A stretch of DNA of 64,000 bases, from NCBI RefSeq assembly GCF_003709565.1, contig NZ_QNRC01000023.1:1-64000 (forward strand). Direction: 5' to 3'. Shown here piece after piece: positions 25,649 to 34,231 of the stretch. Source of the stretch: Paracoccus sigandri. GTDB taxonomy: Bacteria > Pseudomonadota > Alphaproteobacteria > Rhodobacterales > Rhodobacteraceae. Below the pieces are notes generated by a model that was not told the DNA's origin, searched no databases, and was given only the letters and a program-made list of their open reading frames with translations. Position 1 is the first letter of the stretch. Each line of letters begins with the position of its first letter. The position numbers and the translations under genes were made by a program.

Positions 25649-25675
25649 TAGCGCTTGCGGATCGACTGATGCATG
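25649..25675 (-). CDS. Possible 8-codon ORF (MHQSIRKR) upstream of the P450
   Basis: AAAGGA lies seven bases before ATG 25675 and the ORF ends at TAA 25649, giving MHQSIRKR. The P450 start 73 bases further on has no comparable ribosome site. It could be a regulatory upstream ORF or a very small precursor peptide. It lacks the Tyr/Trp residues of known P450-crosslinked pentapeptides. Confidence 0.3.
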
Positions 25676-25748
25676 AATTCGTCCTTTCGCCCCGCAAAAT
25701 AGGACGCGGGCCCCGCGCGGACAAGAGGCAAGGCGTGCTGCCCGCCGG

Positions 25749-26402
25749 CTAGTCCTTGCGCAGCGAGGCGACCAGGTCGTGGAAGCGGTCGCCCTGCACG
25801 ATGACATGTTCGCGCAGGGTGGTGGCGGCGCCTTCGGCATCGCCGGCGCGGATCGCCGCAACCACCGCATCATGTTCGGAGAACGACCGCGCCATGCGGT
25901 TTCGGACCTGCAATTGCATCCGGCGATAGGGCTGCAGCATCGCGTGCAGCCGCGACGCCTCCTTTTCGAGAAAGGCGTTGTGGGTCGCGCGATAGATGCA
26001 GTGGTGGAAGTCCGAGTTGCAGGTATAGTAGCCCTCGACATCGCCCGCCTCGGCGTGCCGGCGGCAGGCGTCATGCGCTTCCTCCAGCGCCAGCAGCTCG
26101 GATTCCAGGATGCGCCGCGCCGCCAGCCTGCCGCAGGTCGCCTCGATCTCGGCCATGACCTCGAAACGCTCGGCCAGTTCCTCGGCGCTCCATTCCGTGA
26201 CGAAGGTGCCGCGCTTGGGGAAGACCCGGACGAGGCCCGAGGCCTCCAGCTGGTGCAGCGCCTCGCGGATCGGGGTGCGCGAGCAGTCGAATTCCCGCTC
26301 CAGCGCCTCGGGGTCAAGGCGGGCGCCGGGGGCATAGACCCCCCGCACGATGGCGTTTTCCAGCGCGTTGCGGATACGCAGCGTGTTCGGAATGCGCGCC
26401 AT
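25749..26402 (-). CDS. matR: GntR/FCD-family transcriptional regulator of malonate catabolism (MatR-like)
   Basis: The 217-residue product has an N-terminal winged helix (LRIRNALENAIVRGVYAPGARL, CSRTPIREALHQLEASG) and a C-terminal FCD ligand domain with likely metal-binding histidines (SDFHHCIYRATHN). It is divergent from matC with an AT-rich 165-base intergenic region between, the standard arrangement for MatR repressing mat genes until malonate or malonyl-CoA is present. ATG 26402 follows GAGAGGGG; an in-frame ATG at 26459 lacks a site. Confidence 0.8.
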   Translation of the reverse strand: MARIPNTLRIRNALENAIVRGVYAPGARLDPEALEREFDCSRTPIREALHQLEASGLVRVFPKRGTFVTEWSAEELAERFEVMAEIEATCGRLAARRILESELLALEEAHDACRRHAEAGDVEGYYTCNSDFHHCIYRATHNAFLEKEASRLHAMLQPYRRMQLQVRNRMARSFSEHDAVVAAIRAGDAEGAATTLREHVIVQGDRFHDLVASLRKD

Positions 26403-26467
26403 CTGTCCCCTCTCCGGCCTTGCCGCCCCAATATAGCCAGCGCGGCGCATTTCATCCATCGCTGTTT

Positions 26468-26493
26468 ATGTTATATACATCATGATCAACAAA
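26468..26493. promoter_or_regulatory. Candidate MatR operator/promoter region
   Basis: The AT-rich matR-matC spacer contains ATGTTATATACAT (26468-26480) and a matching GTATAAC (26487-26493 region), giving GTTATA...TATAAC inverted half-sites. FCD-type GntR proteins bind such AT-cored palindromes. This is inferred from position and symmetry. Confidence 0.4.
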
Positions 26494-26567
26494 ACGTATA
26501 ACAAGCGCGGGAAGGGATTCGCGCCCGACGTGGATCCAAGGAGATTGCAAGGAGGGAGGAGCCGCGC

Positions 26568-27947
26568 ATGACCCCGCATTTTCTATCGATCTACGCTCTG
26601 GCCGCGATGTTCGTCATCGCCACGATCTGGCCGATCAACATGGGCGTGCTGGCATTCGTCGGTGCGTTCCTGGTCGGCACGCTGCTGGCCGGGCAAAGCG
26701 CGAACGAGATCATCGGCGGCTTTCCGGGCGGCCTGTTCCTGACGCTGGTCGGCATCACCTGGCTGTTCGCGCTTGCGCAGAACAACGGCACCATCGACTG
26801 GCTGGTGCGCATGGCCGTCCGCGCGGTCAAGGGGCGGATCGCGGCGATCCCCTGGATCATGTTCGGCATCTCGGCCCTGCTGACCGCGGTCGGGGCGGTC
26901 AGCCCCGGCGCGGTCGCCATCGTCGCGCCCATCGCGCTGGGTTTCGCCTTCCGGTATCACATCTCGCCCCTGCTGATGGGCCTGATGGTGGTGCATGGCG
27001 CGCAGGCCGGGGGCTTCTCGCCGATCAGCATCTATGGCGGCATCACCAATGGCGTGGTCGAGAAGGCCGGGTTGCCGCTGAGCCCGATGACCACCTTCGC
27101 GGCCAGTTTCTTCGTCAACGCGGCGGTGGCGGCGATCCTGTTCATGGTCCTGGGCGGCCGCGCGCTGATGCGCCTTCGGCAAGAGATCGAGCCGGTCAGC
27201 GTCCCGCATGTGCTGATCGCCAAGCCAGCGACCGGCCCGCAGATCTTCGGCGACAGCGAGGCGCAGGCCCTGTCGCGGCGCATCGGCGAAGAAGGCGGCG
27301 GCGAATCGAACAGGCTGGTCGCCGAGGTCGAGGAGGGCAACCACCCCGACGGCAACCTGTATCAGATCGTGACGCTGGCGGGCCTTGCGACCCTGGCCGT
27401 GCTGGTCCTGGCCTTCAAGCTGGATATCGGCTTCGTCGCGCTGACCATCGGCCTGGCGCTGGCGCTGTGGGCGCCGACCATGCAGAAACGCGCCATGGCG
27501 CAGGTCGCCTGGCCCGAGATCATGCTGATCACCGGCGTCTCGACCTATGTCGCGGTGATGGAGACCATGGGCACCATCGATTTCGTGGGCGACAGCGTGG
27601 CGGGCATGGCCTCGCCCCTGCTGGCGGCGCTGATGCTGTTCTTCATCGGCGCGGTGGTGTCGGCCTTCGCCTCGTCCACCGCGGTGCTGGGCTCGCTGAT
27701 CCCGCTGGCCGTGCCGTTCCTGCAGGGCGATACCGGCGTCGGCGCGATCGGCTTCATCGCCGGGATGGCGGTCGCCTCGACCATCGTCGACGTCAGCCCG
27801 TTTTCCACCAATGGCGCGCTGGTGCTGGCCAACGCCCAGGGCGTGGACAAGCAGGTCTTCTTCCGCCGGCTGCTGAACTATGGTGCGCTGGTCACGTTGA
27901 TCGCGCCGGTCGTCCTTTGGCTGATCTTCGTCGTGGTGCCGGGATGA
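26568..27947 (+). CDS. matC: Malonate/dicarboxylate carrier, MatC family
   Basis: The 459-residue product is a polytopic membrane protein with roughly a dozen helices and a hydrophilic central loop (about 205-265). It has MatC-type signatures (PINMGVLAFVGAFLVGTLLAG, GGFPGGLFLTLVGITWLF, VSPGAVAIVAPIAL, ASTIVDVSPFSTNGAL). It should import malonate. The ribosome site GGAGGGAGGAG precedes ATG 26568. It is first in an operon with malonyl-CoA decarboxylase and malonyl-CoA synthetase. Confidence 0.85.
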   Translation: MTPHFLSIYALAAMFVIATIWPINMGVLAFVGAFLVGTLLAGQSANEIIGGFPGGLFLTLVGITWLFALAQNNGTIDWLVRMAVRAVKGRIAAIPWIMFGISALLTAVGAVSPGAVAIVAPIALGFAFRYHISPLLMGLMVVHGAQAGGFSPISIYGGITNGVVEKAGLPLSPMTTFAASFFVNAAVAAILFMVLGGRALMRLRQEIEPVSVPHVLIAKPATGPQIFGDSEAQALSRRIGEEGGGESNRLVAEVEEGNHPDGNLYQIVTLAGLATLAVLVLAFKLDIGFVALTIGLALALWAPTMQKRAMAQVAWPEIMLITGVSTYVAVMETMGTIDFVGDSVAGMASPLLAALMLFFIGAVVSAFASSTAVLGSLIPLAVPFLQGDTGVGAIGFIAGMAVASTIVDVSPFSTNGALVLANAQGVDKQVFFRRLLNYGALVTLIAPVVLWLIFVVVPG

Positions 27948-27983
27948 TCCCCGCAGCCGCCCCCTGAACCCAAGGAGATTGCG

Positions 27984-29333
27984 ATGAAACCCGCAGCGCC
28001 GCGTCAGAACCGCCCCGCCTTCCTGGGCGAGCTGTTCGAGACCCTGACCGAACGCGGGCGCCGCCTGTTGTGGCGCCGCGACACCGCCGAGCCCCCGCAG
28101 CCGCCCGAGCTTTCCGAACTGGCCGAGGCGCTGCTGTCGCGCCGGGGCGAGGCCTCGGGGGTGGCCCTGGCGCGCGGGCTGCTGTCGGCCTTCGACCATG
28201 CGGGGCGCGATGCGCGGCTGGGCTTTCTGCGGGTGCTGGCCGAACGCTTCGGCCCCGACCCCGAGGCGGTCAAGGCGGCGCTGGCCGCGCTTAAGCGCGA
28301 CCCCGAGGCGCTGGAGGATCTGCACGCCGCGGCCGAACCGCGCCGCCAGGAATTGCTGCGCCGCCTGAACCTTGCCCCCGGCGGCACGGCGGCGCTGGTC
28401 GGGATGCGGGAAGAGCTGCTGACCCATCTGCGCGGCAATCCCGACCTGAAGCGCGTGGACAACGATTTCGCGCATCTGTTCGGATCCTGGTTCAACAGGG
28501 GATTTCTCGTGCTGCGTCACATCGACTGGAACACCCCGGCGGCGATCCTCGAAAAGATCATCCGTTACGAGGCCGTCCATGCCATCCGGAACTGGGACGA
28601 CCTGCGCAATCGCCTGCAGCCGACCGACCGGCGCTGCTACGGGTTTTTTCACCCGCAGATGGTCGACGAGCCGCTGATCTTCGTCGAAGTCGCGCTGACC
28701 ACCTCGATCCCCGACAATGTCGGCGGCCTGCTGGACCTGGAGCGCCAGCCGATCGAGGCCGAGGAGGCGACCACCGCCGTCTTCTATTCGATCTCGAACA
28801 CCCAGCGCGGCCTGGCGGGCGTGTCCTTCGGCAATTTCCTCATCAAGCAGGTGGTCGAGGAACTGAAGGCCGAGCTGCCGGAGATCCACACCTTCGTCAC
28901 GCTGTCCCCGGTGCCCGGCTTTGCCGCCTGGCTGTCGGCGCAGCGCCGGGACGAGGGATCGGACCTGGACGCGGAGCAGCGCGCGGCCTTCGCCGTGCTG
29001 GACGAACCCGGCTGGCACATGGATGCCGACAGGGCCGAGGCGCTGCGCGCGCCGCTCATGGCCGCCGCCGCCACCTATTTCCTGCGCGCCCGCGACGGCA
29101 AGGGCCGCGTGCCCGATCCGGTGGCGCGCTTCCATCTGGGCAATGGCGCACAGCTCGACCGGCTGAACCATCTGGGCGATGTTTCGGCGAACGGGCTGAA
29201 GCAGTCGCACGGGCTGATGGTCAACTACCTCTACGACCTGAACCGGATCGAGGCGAACCACGAAGCCTTTGCCGAACGGGGCACGGTCGCGGCGGCGCCG
29301 GCCGTATCCCGCGCCCTGCCGAATGCCAGCTGA
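27984..29333 (+). CDS. matA: Malonyl-CoA decarboxylase
   Basis: The 449-residue product matches malonyl-CoA decarboxylase. It has a helical N-terminal domain (about 1-150) and a GNAT-like catalytic domain beginning near RHIDWNTPAAILEKIIRYEAVH. Typical segments are DRRCYGFFHPQMVDEPLIFVEVAL, SISNTQRGLAGVSFGNFLIK and HTFVTLSPVPGF. It converts malonyl-CoA to acetyl-CoA, the second step of malonate use. AAGGAG lies before ATG 27984, 36 bases after matC; matB follows after ten bases. Confidence 0.92.
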   Translation: MKPAAPRQNRPAFLGELFETLTERGRRLLWRRDTAEPPQPPELSELAEALLSRRGEASGVALARGLLSAFDHAGRDARLGFLRVLAERFGPDPEAVKAALAALKRDPEALEDLHAAAEPRRQELLRRLNLAPGGTAALVGMREELLTHLRGNPDLKRVDNDFAHLFGSWFNRGFLVLRHIDWNTPAAILEKIIRYEAVHAIRNWDDLRNRLQPTDRRCYGFFHPQMVDEPLIFVEVALTTSIPDNVGGLLDLERQPIEAEEATTAVFYSISNTQRGLAGVSFGNFLIKQVVEELKAELPEIHTFVTLSPVPGFAAWLSAQRRDEGSDLDAEQRAAFAVLDEPGWHMDADRAEALRAPLMAAAATYFLRARDGKGRVPDPVARFHLGNGAQLDRLNHLGDVSANGLKQSHGLMVNYLYDLNRIEANHEAFAERGTVAAAPAVSRALPNAS

Positions 29334-29343
29334 AAGGAACCCC

Positions 29344-30843
29344 ATGAGCGACAATCTTTTCGACATCCTCGCGCGCGGCATCTTCGACCCGAAGGCCACC
29401 GCCATCGAGACGGTCGCGGGCCGGCGGATCAGCTATGCGGAACTGGTCGCGCGCACGGGCCGGATGGCGAATGCGCTGGTGGCGCTGGGAGTGACGCCCG
29501 GCGACCGGGTGGCCGCGCAGGTCGAGAAATCGGTCGAGGCGATCATCCTCTATCTTGCCACCGTCCGGGCGGGCGCGGTCTTTCTGCCGCTGAACACCGG
29601 CTATACCCCGGCCGAGATCGAGTATTTCGCCGGCGACGCCGCCCCGGCGATCTTCGTCTGCGACCCGGCCAGGGCCGATCGGCTTGCGCCGGTCACGCAG
29701 GGCGCGCGGCTGGTGACGCTGGCGGCGGACGGGCAAGGCAGCCTGGCCGACGCGGCCAGGGACGCGGCGCCGGATTTCGCGACGGTGCCGCGCAACCCGG
29801 ACGATCTGGCGGCGCTGCTTTACACCTCGGGGACCACGGGGCGGTCCAAGGGCGCGATGCTGACGCATGGCAACCTGGTCTCGAACGCGATGGCGCTGCG
29901 CGCGGCCTGGAAATACGGGCCCGACGACGTGCTGATCCATGCGCTGCCGATCTTCCACACACATGGGCTGTTCGTCGCCACCAATGTCACGCTGTTCTCG
30001 GGCGCCTCGATGATCTTCCTGCCGAAATTCGACGTGGACCGCATCTTCGAGGCGATGGCCCGCGCGACGGTGCTGATGGGGGTGCCGACCTTCTACACGC
30101 GGCTGCTGCAGGACGACATGCTGAACGCCGAGACCACCTCGCGGATGCGGCTGTTCATCTCGGGCTCGGCGCCGCTGCTGGCGGATACGCATCGCGAATG
30201 GCGGGCGCGGACGGGCCACGCGATCTTGGAACGCTATGGCATGACGGAAACGAACATGAACGCCTCGAACCCCCATGACGGGGACCGGGTGGCGGGGACG
30301 GTCGGAATGCCCCTGCCCGGCGTCGAGATCATCGTGACCGACCCCGAGACCGGCGCGGAACTGCCGCGGGGCGAGATCGGCATGATCGAGGTGCGCGGCC
30401 CGAACGTCTTCAAGGGCTATTGGCGGATGCCGGACAAGACCGCCGCCGAGCTGCGCGCGAACGGCTTCTTCATCACCGGCGATCTGGGGCGGTTCGACGA
30501 ACGCGGCTATCTGCACATCGTCGGGCGCGGCAAGGACCTGATCATCACCGGCGGCTACAACGTCTATCCCAAGGAAATCGAGACCGAGATCGACGCCCTG
30601 CCCGGCGTCACCGAATCCGCCGTGATCGGCCTGCCGCATCGCGATTTCGGCGAGGGCGTGACGGCGGTGATCGTGGGGCCCGCCGCGCCCCCGGAAGCCG
30701 AGGTCCTGGCGATGCTGGAAAGGCGGCTGGCCAGGTTCAAGCTGCCCAAGCGCGTGCTGTTCGTCGACGAGCTGCCGCGCAATACCATGGGCAAGGTGCA
30801 AAAGAACCTGCTGCGCGACCGGTTCGCCGGGCTTTACCACTGA
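29344..30843 (+). CDS. matB: Malonyl-CoA synthetase
   Basis: The 499-residue product is an ANL-superfamily acyl-CoA synthetase: AMP-binding motif YTSGTTGRSKGAML, ERYGMTETNMN, FFITGDLGRFDERGYLHIVGRGKDL, and the catalytic lysine near the end in NTMGKVQKN. FHTHGLFVATNVTLFSGASMIFLPKFD and the gene order matC-matA-matB identify malonyl-CoA synthetase. It makes malonyl-CoA from malonate, ATP and CoA. ATG 29344 has AAAGGAA upstream. A double hairpin follows the stop. Confidence 0.92.
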   Translation: MSDNLFDILARGIFDPKATAIETVAGRRISYAELVARTGRMANALVALGVTPGDRVAAQVEKSVEAIILYLATVRAGAVFLPLNTGYTPAEIEYFAGDAAPAIFVCDPARADRLAPVTQGARLVTLAADGQGSLADAARDAAPDFATVPRNPDDLAALLYTSGTTGRSKGAMLTHGNLVSNAMALRAAWKYGPDDVLIHALPIFHTHGLFVATNVTLFSGASMIFLPKFDVDRIFEAMARATVLMGVPTFYTRLLQDDMLNAETTSRMRLFISGSAPLLADTHREWRARTGHAILERYGMTETNMNASNPHDGDRVAGTVGMPLPGVEIIVTDPETGAELPRGEIGMIEVRGPNVFKGYWRMPDKTAAELRANGFFITGDLGRFDERGYLHIVGRGKDLIITGGYNVYPKEIETEIDALPGVTESAVIGLPHRDFGEGVTAVIVGPAAPPEAEVLAMLERRLARFKLPKRVLFVDELPRNTMGKVQKNLLRDRFAGLYH

Positions 30844-30893
30844 CGGGGCCTCGGTCGCCGACCCGCTGCCCTTTCCTGGCGCCCCCCAAAAAA

Positions 30894-30957
30894 GGCGCGC
30901 CACTCCGTTTCGGGAGGGCGCGCCATGCGCGGAGGCGGGGTCCTCGACCGCCTCCGC
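30894..30957. terminator. Two hairpins between convergent matB and acyl-CoA ligase genes
   Basis: The first stem is GGCGCGCC/GGCGCGCC (30894-30901 and 30917-30924) with an inner CTCC/GGAG pair. The second is GCGGAGGCGG/CCGCCTCCGC (30929-30957). An A-run precedes the first, so it reads as a T-tailed terminator on the - strand. Together they likely stop both convergent transcripts. Confidence 0.7.
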
Positions 30958-30984
30958 ACCCGCAAGGGAGGCTGCGGGCAATCC

Positions 30985-33162
30985 CTAGAGCAGGCCGGCG
31001 CCGCGGGCCCATTTGTACTTGGCCCCCAGCACCGCCACCGGGATCTCGGTGGAATAGGCATAGGCCGGCACGCCATGTGCGTAGAGATGTTCGGCGGCGG
31101 CCTCCACCTCGACATCGCCTGCCAGCGAGGCGACGATCGGCTTGTGGATGCCCTTCTTCTTCATCTCCTCGACCACGTCGATCACCAGTTCGGCGAAGAC
31201 CATCGGCGGCGTGATGATCGTGTGCCAGTAGCCCAGGATGATCGAGTGGATCCGCGGATCCTCGAGGCCCAGCTTGATGGTGTTGCGATAGGTGCTGGGC
31301 GGCTCGCCGCCGGTGATGTCGACCGGGTTGCCGGCCGCGCCGAAGGGCGGGATGAACTTGCGGAAGGCCGCGTCAAGGTCGTCCGGCATCGACATGAGGT
31401 TGAGCCCGTTGTCGACGCAGGCGTCCGACAGCAGCACGCCCGACCCGCCGGCGCCGGTGATGATGACCACGTTCTCGCCCTGCGGCGTCGGCAGGACCGG
31501 CACGCCCCGCGCATATTCCAGCAGGTCGCGCAGCGACCGGGCCCGGATGACGCCCGATTGCGCGAAGACGTCCTCGTAGATCTTGTCGTTGCCGGCAAGC
31601 GCGCCGGTATGCGAACTGGCCGCCGCGGCGCCCGCCGAGGTGCGCCCGGCCTTCAGCACGACGACGGGCTTCTTCTTCGACACCCGCTTCGCCACTTCCG
31701 CGAAGGAACGGCCGTCCTTCAGATCCTCCAGATGCTGGGCGATGATCTTGGTATTGTCGTCCTGCTCGAAGAAGGTCAGCAGGTCGTCCTCGTCGATATC
31801 CGACTTGTTGCCCAGGCCGACGATGGCCGAGACGCCCATCTTGGCCGACCGGCTGAAGCCGATGATCGCCATGCCGATGCCCCCCGACTGCGAGGACAGC
31901 GCCGCCGTTCCCTGCACGTCGTAGGCCGTGCAGAAGGTCGCGCAGAGGTTCTGCGGCGTGTAGTAGAAGCCGTAGATGTTCGGACCCATCAGGCGAATGT
32001 TGTATTTCCGGCCGATCTCCTGGATTTCCTCCTGGCCCTCGACATTGCCGGTTTCGGCAAAGCCCGAGGGGATCAGCACGGCACCGGGGATCTCTTTCTC
32101 GCCGCATTCGATCAGCGCGCCGGCGACGAATTTGGCGGGGATGGCGAAGACGGCGACGTCGATGGTGCCGGGAACGTCCTTGACCGACTTGTAGGCCTTG
32201 AGCCCCATGATCTCGTCGGCCTTGGGATGGATCGGATAGATCGTCCCCTTGTAGCCGCCGTTGATGAGGTTCTTCATCACCGAGTTGCCGATCTTGCCGT
32301 CCTCGGCCGAGGCGCCGATCACCGCGACCGCATCGGGCTTCATGATGCGGTTCATCTGGCGGACGATGTCCTCCTGGCTGGGACGATGCCGCGCCGGCTG
32401 GGGCGAGAAATCGACCACCACGCGCACATCGGCGGCGATGGCACCCGAGGCGGTGGCGAAGACCGGGTTCAGGTCAAGCTCCGAGATCTCGGGGAAGTCG
32501 CTGACCAGCTGGCTGACCTTGACGATCATCTCGGCCAGCGCCTCGCGGTCGACGGCATCGCCGCCGCGCACACCCCTGAGGATCTCGGCCGCCTGGATGC
32601 CGTCCAGCATCGACAGGGCATCCTCGCGCGTCGCCGGGGCAAGCCGGAAGGTGATGTCCTTCAGCACCTCGACCAGAACGCCGCCAAGACCGAAGGCGAC
32701 GAGCTTGCCGAAGCTGGCGTCGGTCACCGCACCGATGATGACCTCCTGGCCGCCGGTCAGCATCTGCTGGATCTGCACCCCTTCGATCCGGGCGTCGGCC
32801 TTGTAGTTGCGGGCATTGGCGAGAATCCGGTCATAGCCCGTCTCGACCTCTTCCCTGCTGCGCAGCCCGACCAGCACGCCGCCGGCCTCGGTCTTGTGGA
32901 GGATGTCGGGCGAGACGATCTTCAGCACCACCGGATAGCCCATGCCCTCGGCAAGGCTGACCGCCTCGGCGGCCGATTTCGCCACGCCTTCCTGCGGCAC
33001 CGCGATGCCGTAGGCGTCGCAGACGATCTTGCCCTCGGGCGCGGTCAGGCTGTCGCGGCCCTCGGCCTTGACCTTGTCGAGGATGGCGCGCACCGCATCC
33101 TGGGGCTGTCCGGCCTCTGGGCTGACACTTAGCGGGCGCAGTTTCAGAGCTTGTTCTGCCAT
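30985..33162 (-). CDS. Single-chain NDP-forming acyl-CoA synthetase (acetate--CoA ligase family), likely oxalate-linked
   Basis: The 725-residue product joins an ATP-grasp domain placed first (about 25-245, GYPVVLKIVSPDILHKTEAGGV) to a CoA-binding Rossmann domain (about 270-370, VAVIGASAEDGKIGNSV) and succinyl-CoA-ligase-like domains. The phospho-histidine is in ASSHTGALAGND. Many relatives have the reverse order, so this is the permuted arrangement. Such ligases make an acyl-CoA from acid, CoA and ATP. Its place in the oxalate locus and the shared operator upstream (33379-33395) suggest oxalate or formate as substrate, which is untested. AGGAGGAA precedes ATG 33162. Confidence 0.78.
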   Translation of the reverse strand: MAEQALKLRPLSVSPEAGQPQDAVRAILDKVKAEGRDSLTAPEGKIVCDAYGIAVPQEGVAKSAAEAVSLAEGMGYPVVLKIVSPDILHKTEAGGVLVGLRSREEVETGYDRILANARNYKADARIEGVQIQQMLTGGQEVIIGAVTDASFGKLVAFGLGGVLVEVLKDITFRLAPATREDALSMLDGIQAAEILRGVRGGDAVDREALAEMIVKVSQLVSDFPEISELDLNPVFATASGAIAADVRVVVDFSPQPARHRPSQEDIVRQMNRIMKPDAVAVIGASAEDGKIGNSVMKNLINGGYKGTIYPIHPKADEIMGLKAYKSVKDVPGTIDVAVFAIPAKFVAGALIECGEKEIPGAVLIPSGFAETGNVEGQEEIQEIGRKYNIRLMGPNIYGFYYTPQNLCATFCTAYDVQGTAALSSQSGGIGMAIIGFSRSAKMGVSAIVGLGNKSDIDEDDLLTFFEQDDNTKIIAQHLEDLKDGRSFAEVAKRVSKKKPVVVLKAGRTSAGAAAASSHTGALAGNDKIYEDVFAQSGVIRARSLRDLLEYARGVPVLPTPQGENVVIITGAGGSGVLLSDACVDNGLNLMSMPDDLDAAFRKFIPPFGAAGNPVDITGGEPPSTYRNTIKLGLEDPRIHSIILGYWHTIITPPMVFAELVIDVVEEMKKKGIHKPIVASLAGDVEVEAAAEHLYAHGVPAYAYSTEIPVAVLGAKYKWARGAGLL

Positions 33163-33378
33163 CGTTTCCTCCTGGCTTCGTTCCTGTTTGGTCCGGTGGG
33201 TACGGGGCCGGCCTGTGCTGGCGACCGCTGGGGGCAAGAGCAGGTCTCGCCCAGATCTCTGCCTGCATCGACATTCTGCGGGGCGACGGCCCCCCGGACA
33301 CAGGTCACGCTTTCCGAAAGCGGGCGCCCTCATGGAGCGGCGTAAATGCCCGCACATCACCTCCCGTCGCAATCATCG

Positions 33379-33395
33379 TGGCATATGGCATGCCA
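33379..33395. promoter_or_regulatory. Oxalate-locus operator copy 1 (perfect inverted repeat)
   Basis: TGGCAT-ATGGC-ATGCCA is a perfect 6-bp inverted repeat with a five-base centre, 217 bases upstream of the acyl-CoA ligase start on the - strand. It has the same layout as five other sites in this locus and fits an FCD-type GntR operator. Confidence 0.6.
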
Positions 33396-33585
33396 AACTG
33401 TCAAGCAGGAGTTCGGCGGCGCGGCGGGGATTTGTTCGGGGGCCTCGGGGACGGCGTGCGCCAAGCCGTTCCGGTCGCCGATCGGCAGCGGCAAATCTCA
33501 ACGCTTCCTGGGGCAAGAGCGCCGGGCCGCAGTCATGCGCCAGATGCAATGCCGCGATGCAGAATCGGTCCTACCGAAGCCATTC

Positions 33586-33602
33586 TGGCATGTTATATAT
33601 CA
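33586..33602. promoter_or_regulatory. Oxalate-locus operator copy 2
   Basis: TGGCAT-GTTAT-ATATCA lies 57 bases before the start of the 46-codon gene. It matches the shared 17-bp layout with one change in the right half. Its ATGTTATATATCA core recurs exactly, on the other strand, at 41333-41345. Confidence 0.5.
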
Positions 33603-33658
33603 CGCAACCAAGCATCCCGGCCAGGGACGCCAGGTTTGACATCAAGGAGACAGAACCA

Positions 33659-33799
33659 ATGCCGACCACCACTCTGCTGCACCGCCCGACGGGCCCCCGC
33701 ACCATCCTGGATCGCGTCCTGCGCGTCCTGGGCGAGATCTACGACCGCAAGGAATCGATCGAGCCCAAGAACGAATCCTGGCGCTATTTCTCGGCCTGA
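33659..33799 (+). CDS. 46-residue protein of unknown function in the oxalate regulon
   Basis: The ORF has AAGGAGA nine bases before ATG 33659, codon use like its neighbours, and a terminator-like hairpin 22 bases after its stop, so it looks like a real one-gene transcript. The product starts MPTTTLLHRPTGPRTILD, has an amphipathic helix (RVLRVLGEIYDRKESIE) and ends NESWRYFSA. There is no signal peptide or membrane helix. It resembles no family I know. The 17-bp operator copy 57 bases upstream ties it to the oxalate genes. A small regulator, chaperone or enzyme subunit is possible. Confidence 0.6.
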   Translation: MPTTTLLHRPTGPRTILDRVLRVLGEIYDRKESIEPKNESWRYFSA

Positions 33800-33820
33800 C
33801 GACTCTGCCCTGCCCAACGT

Positions 33821-33843
33821 GCCGCTTTTCGCGAAAAAGCGGC
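33821..33843 (+). terminator. Hairpin terminator after the 46-codon gene
   Basis: GCCGCTTTT and AAAAAGCGGC pair around CGCG. It lies 22 bases after the stop. The T-run is in the stem rather than after it, so strength is uncertain. Confidence 0.55.
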
Positions 33844-34231
33844 CGCAGGGCGGCGCCAGGAATGCTTCGCTGATGCGCTGATTTACGCCGAATCCCCCCT
33901 CCGAAGCCTCCCAAGCACCGTTCCCAAGCAGTCGCGACCAATTTTTTTCACGCGCCTTCAGGCCGGCGCGCCTGCGACAATTTGTCCTTTCATTTGAGCG
34001 CTCTGAGATCCCTCGCGGGTCTCGGAGCGAAGCCCGTTTCCTGCACTGATCGGTACCGATACGCGGCGCGACGGCCGAATTCCGTCTTGCCATGTGGCAT
34101 CCATTATACCAAGATGCCGGCGTACATCTTCGTGAACGGTCAAGCGCCGAGGGCCTGGTTGCCGCTCGGAAACAGTCGCTCTAGCGAAGGTGGAACGGTC
34201 AATGTCCGCTCGAATGGAGGAGGGACGGTCA
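33844..34231 (+). other. Promoter region of the OxlT-like gene
   Basis: About 390 bases without a gene. It contains an ATTTTTTT tract (33941-33948) and operator copy 3 (34095-34111). Just before the start is a 30-base tandem-like duplication of GGRACGGTCAATGTC (34192-34206 and 34222-34236). Confidence 0.45.
34095..34111. promoter_or_regulatory. Oxalate-locus operator copy 3
   Basis: TGGCAT-CCATT-ATACCA, a near-perfect inverted repeat in the shared 17-bp layout, 121 bases before the OxlT-like start at 34232. Confidence 0.6.

Larger units (their letters stand above)
33163..33658. other. Divergent intergenic region between acyl-CoA ligase and the 46-codon gene
   Basis: About 500 bases without a recognised gene. 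It carries two copies of the 17-bp operator (33379-33395 and 33586-33602), one for each divergent transcript. No terminator or RNA was recognised. Confidence 0.5.

Noticed and set aside
25649..25675. Biarylitide-type precursor peptide
   Set aside because: Known precursors need Tyr/Trp/His crosslink residues in an MxYxx pattern; MHQSIRKR has only one aromatic-like residue (His), so the claim is kept only as an open question.
26583..29405. Very long open frame on the - strand across matC and matA
   Set aside because: It is antisense to two well-recognised genes, is His/Arg/Gln-rich as expected of a GC-rich shadow frame, and has no family resemblance or ribosome site.
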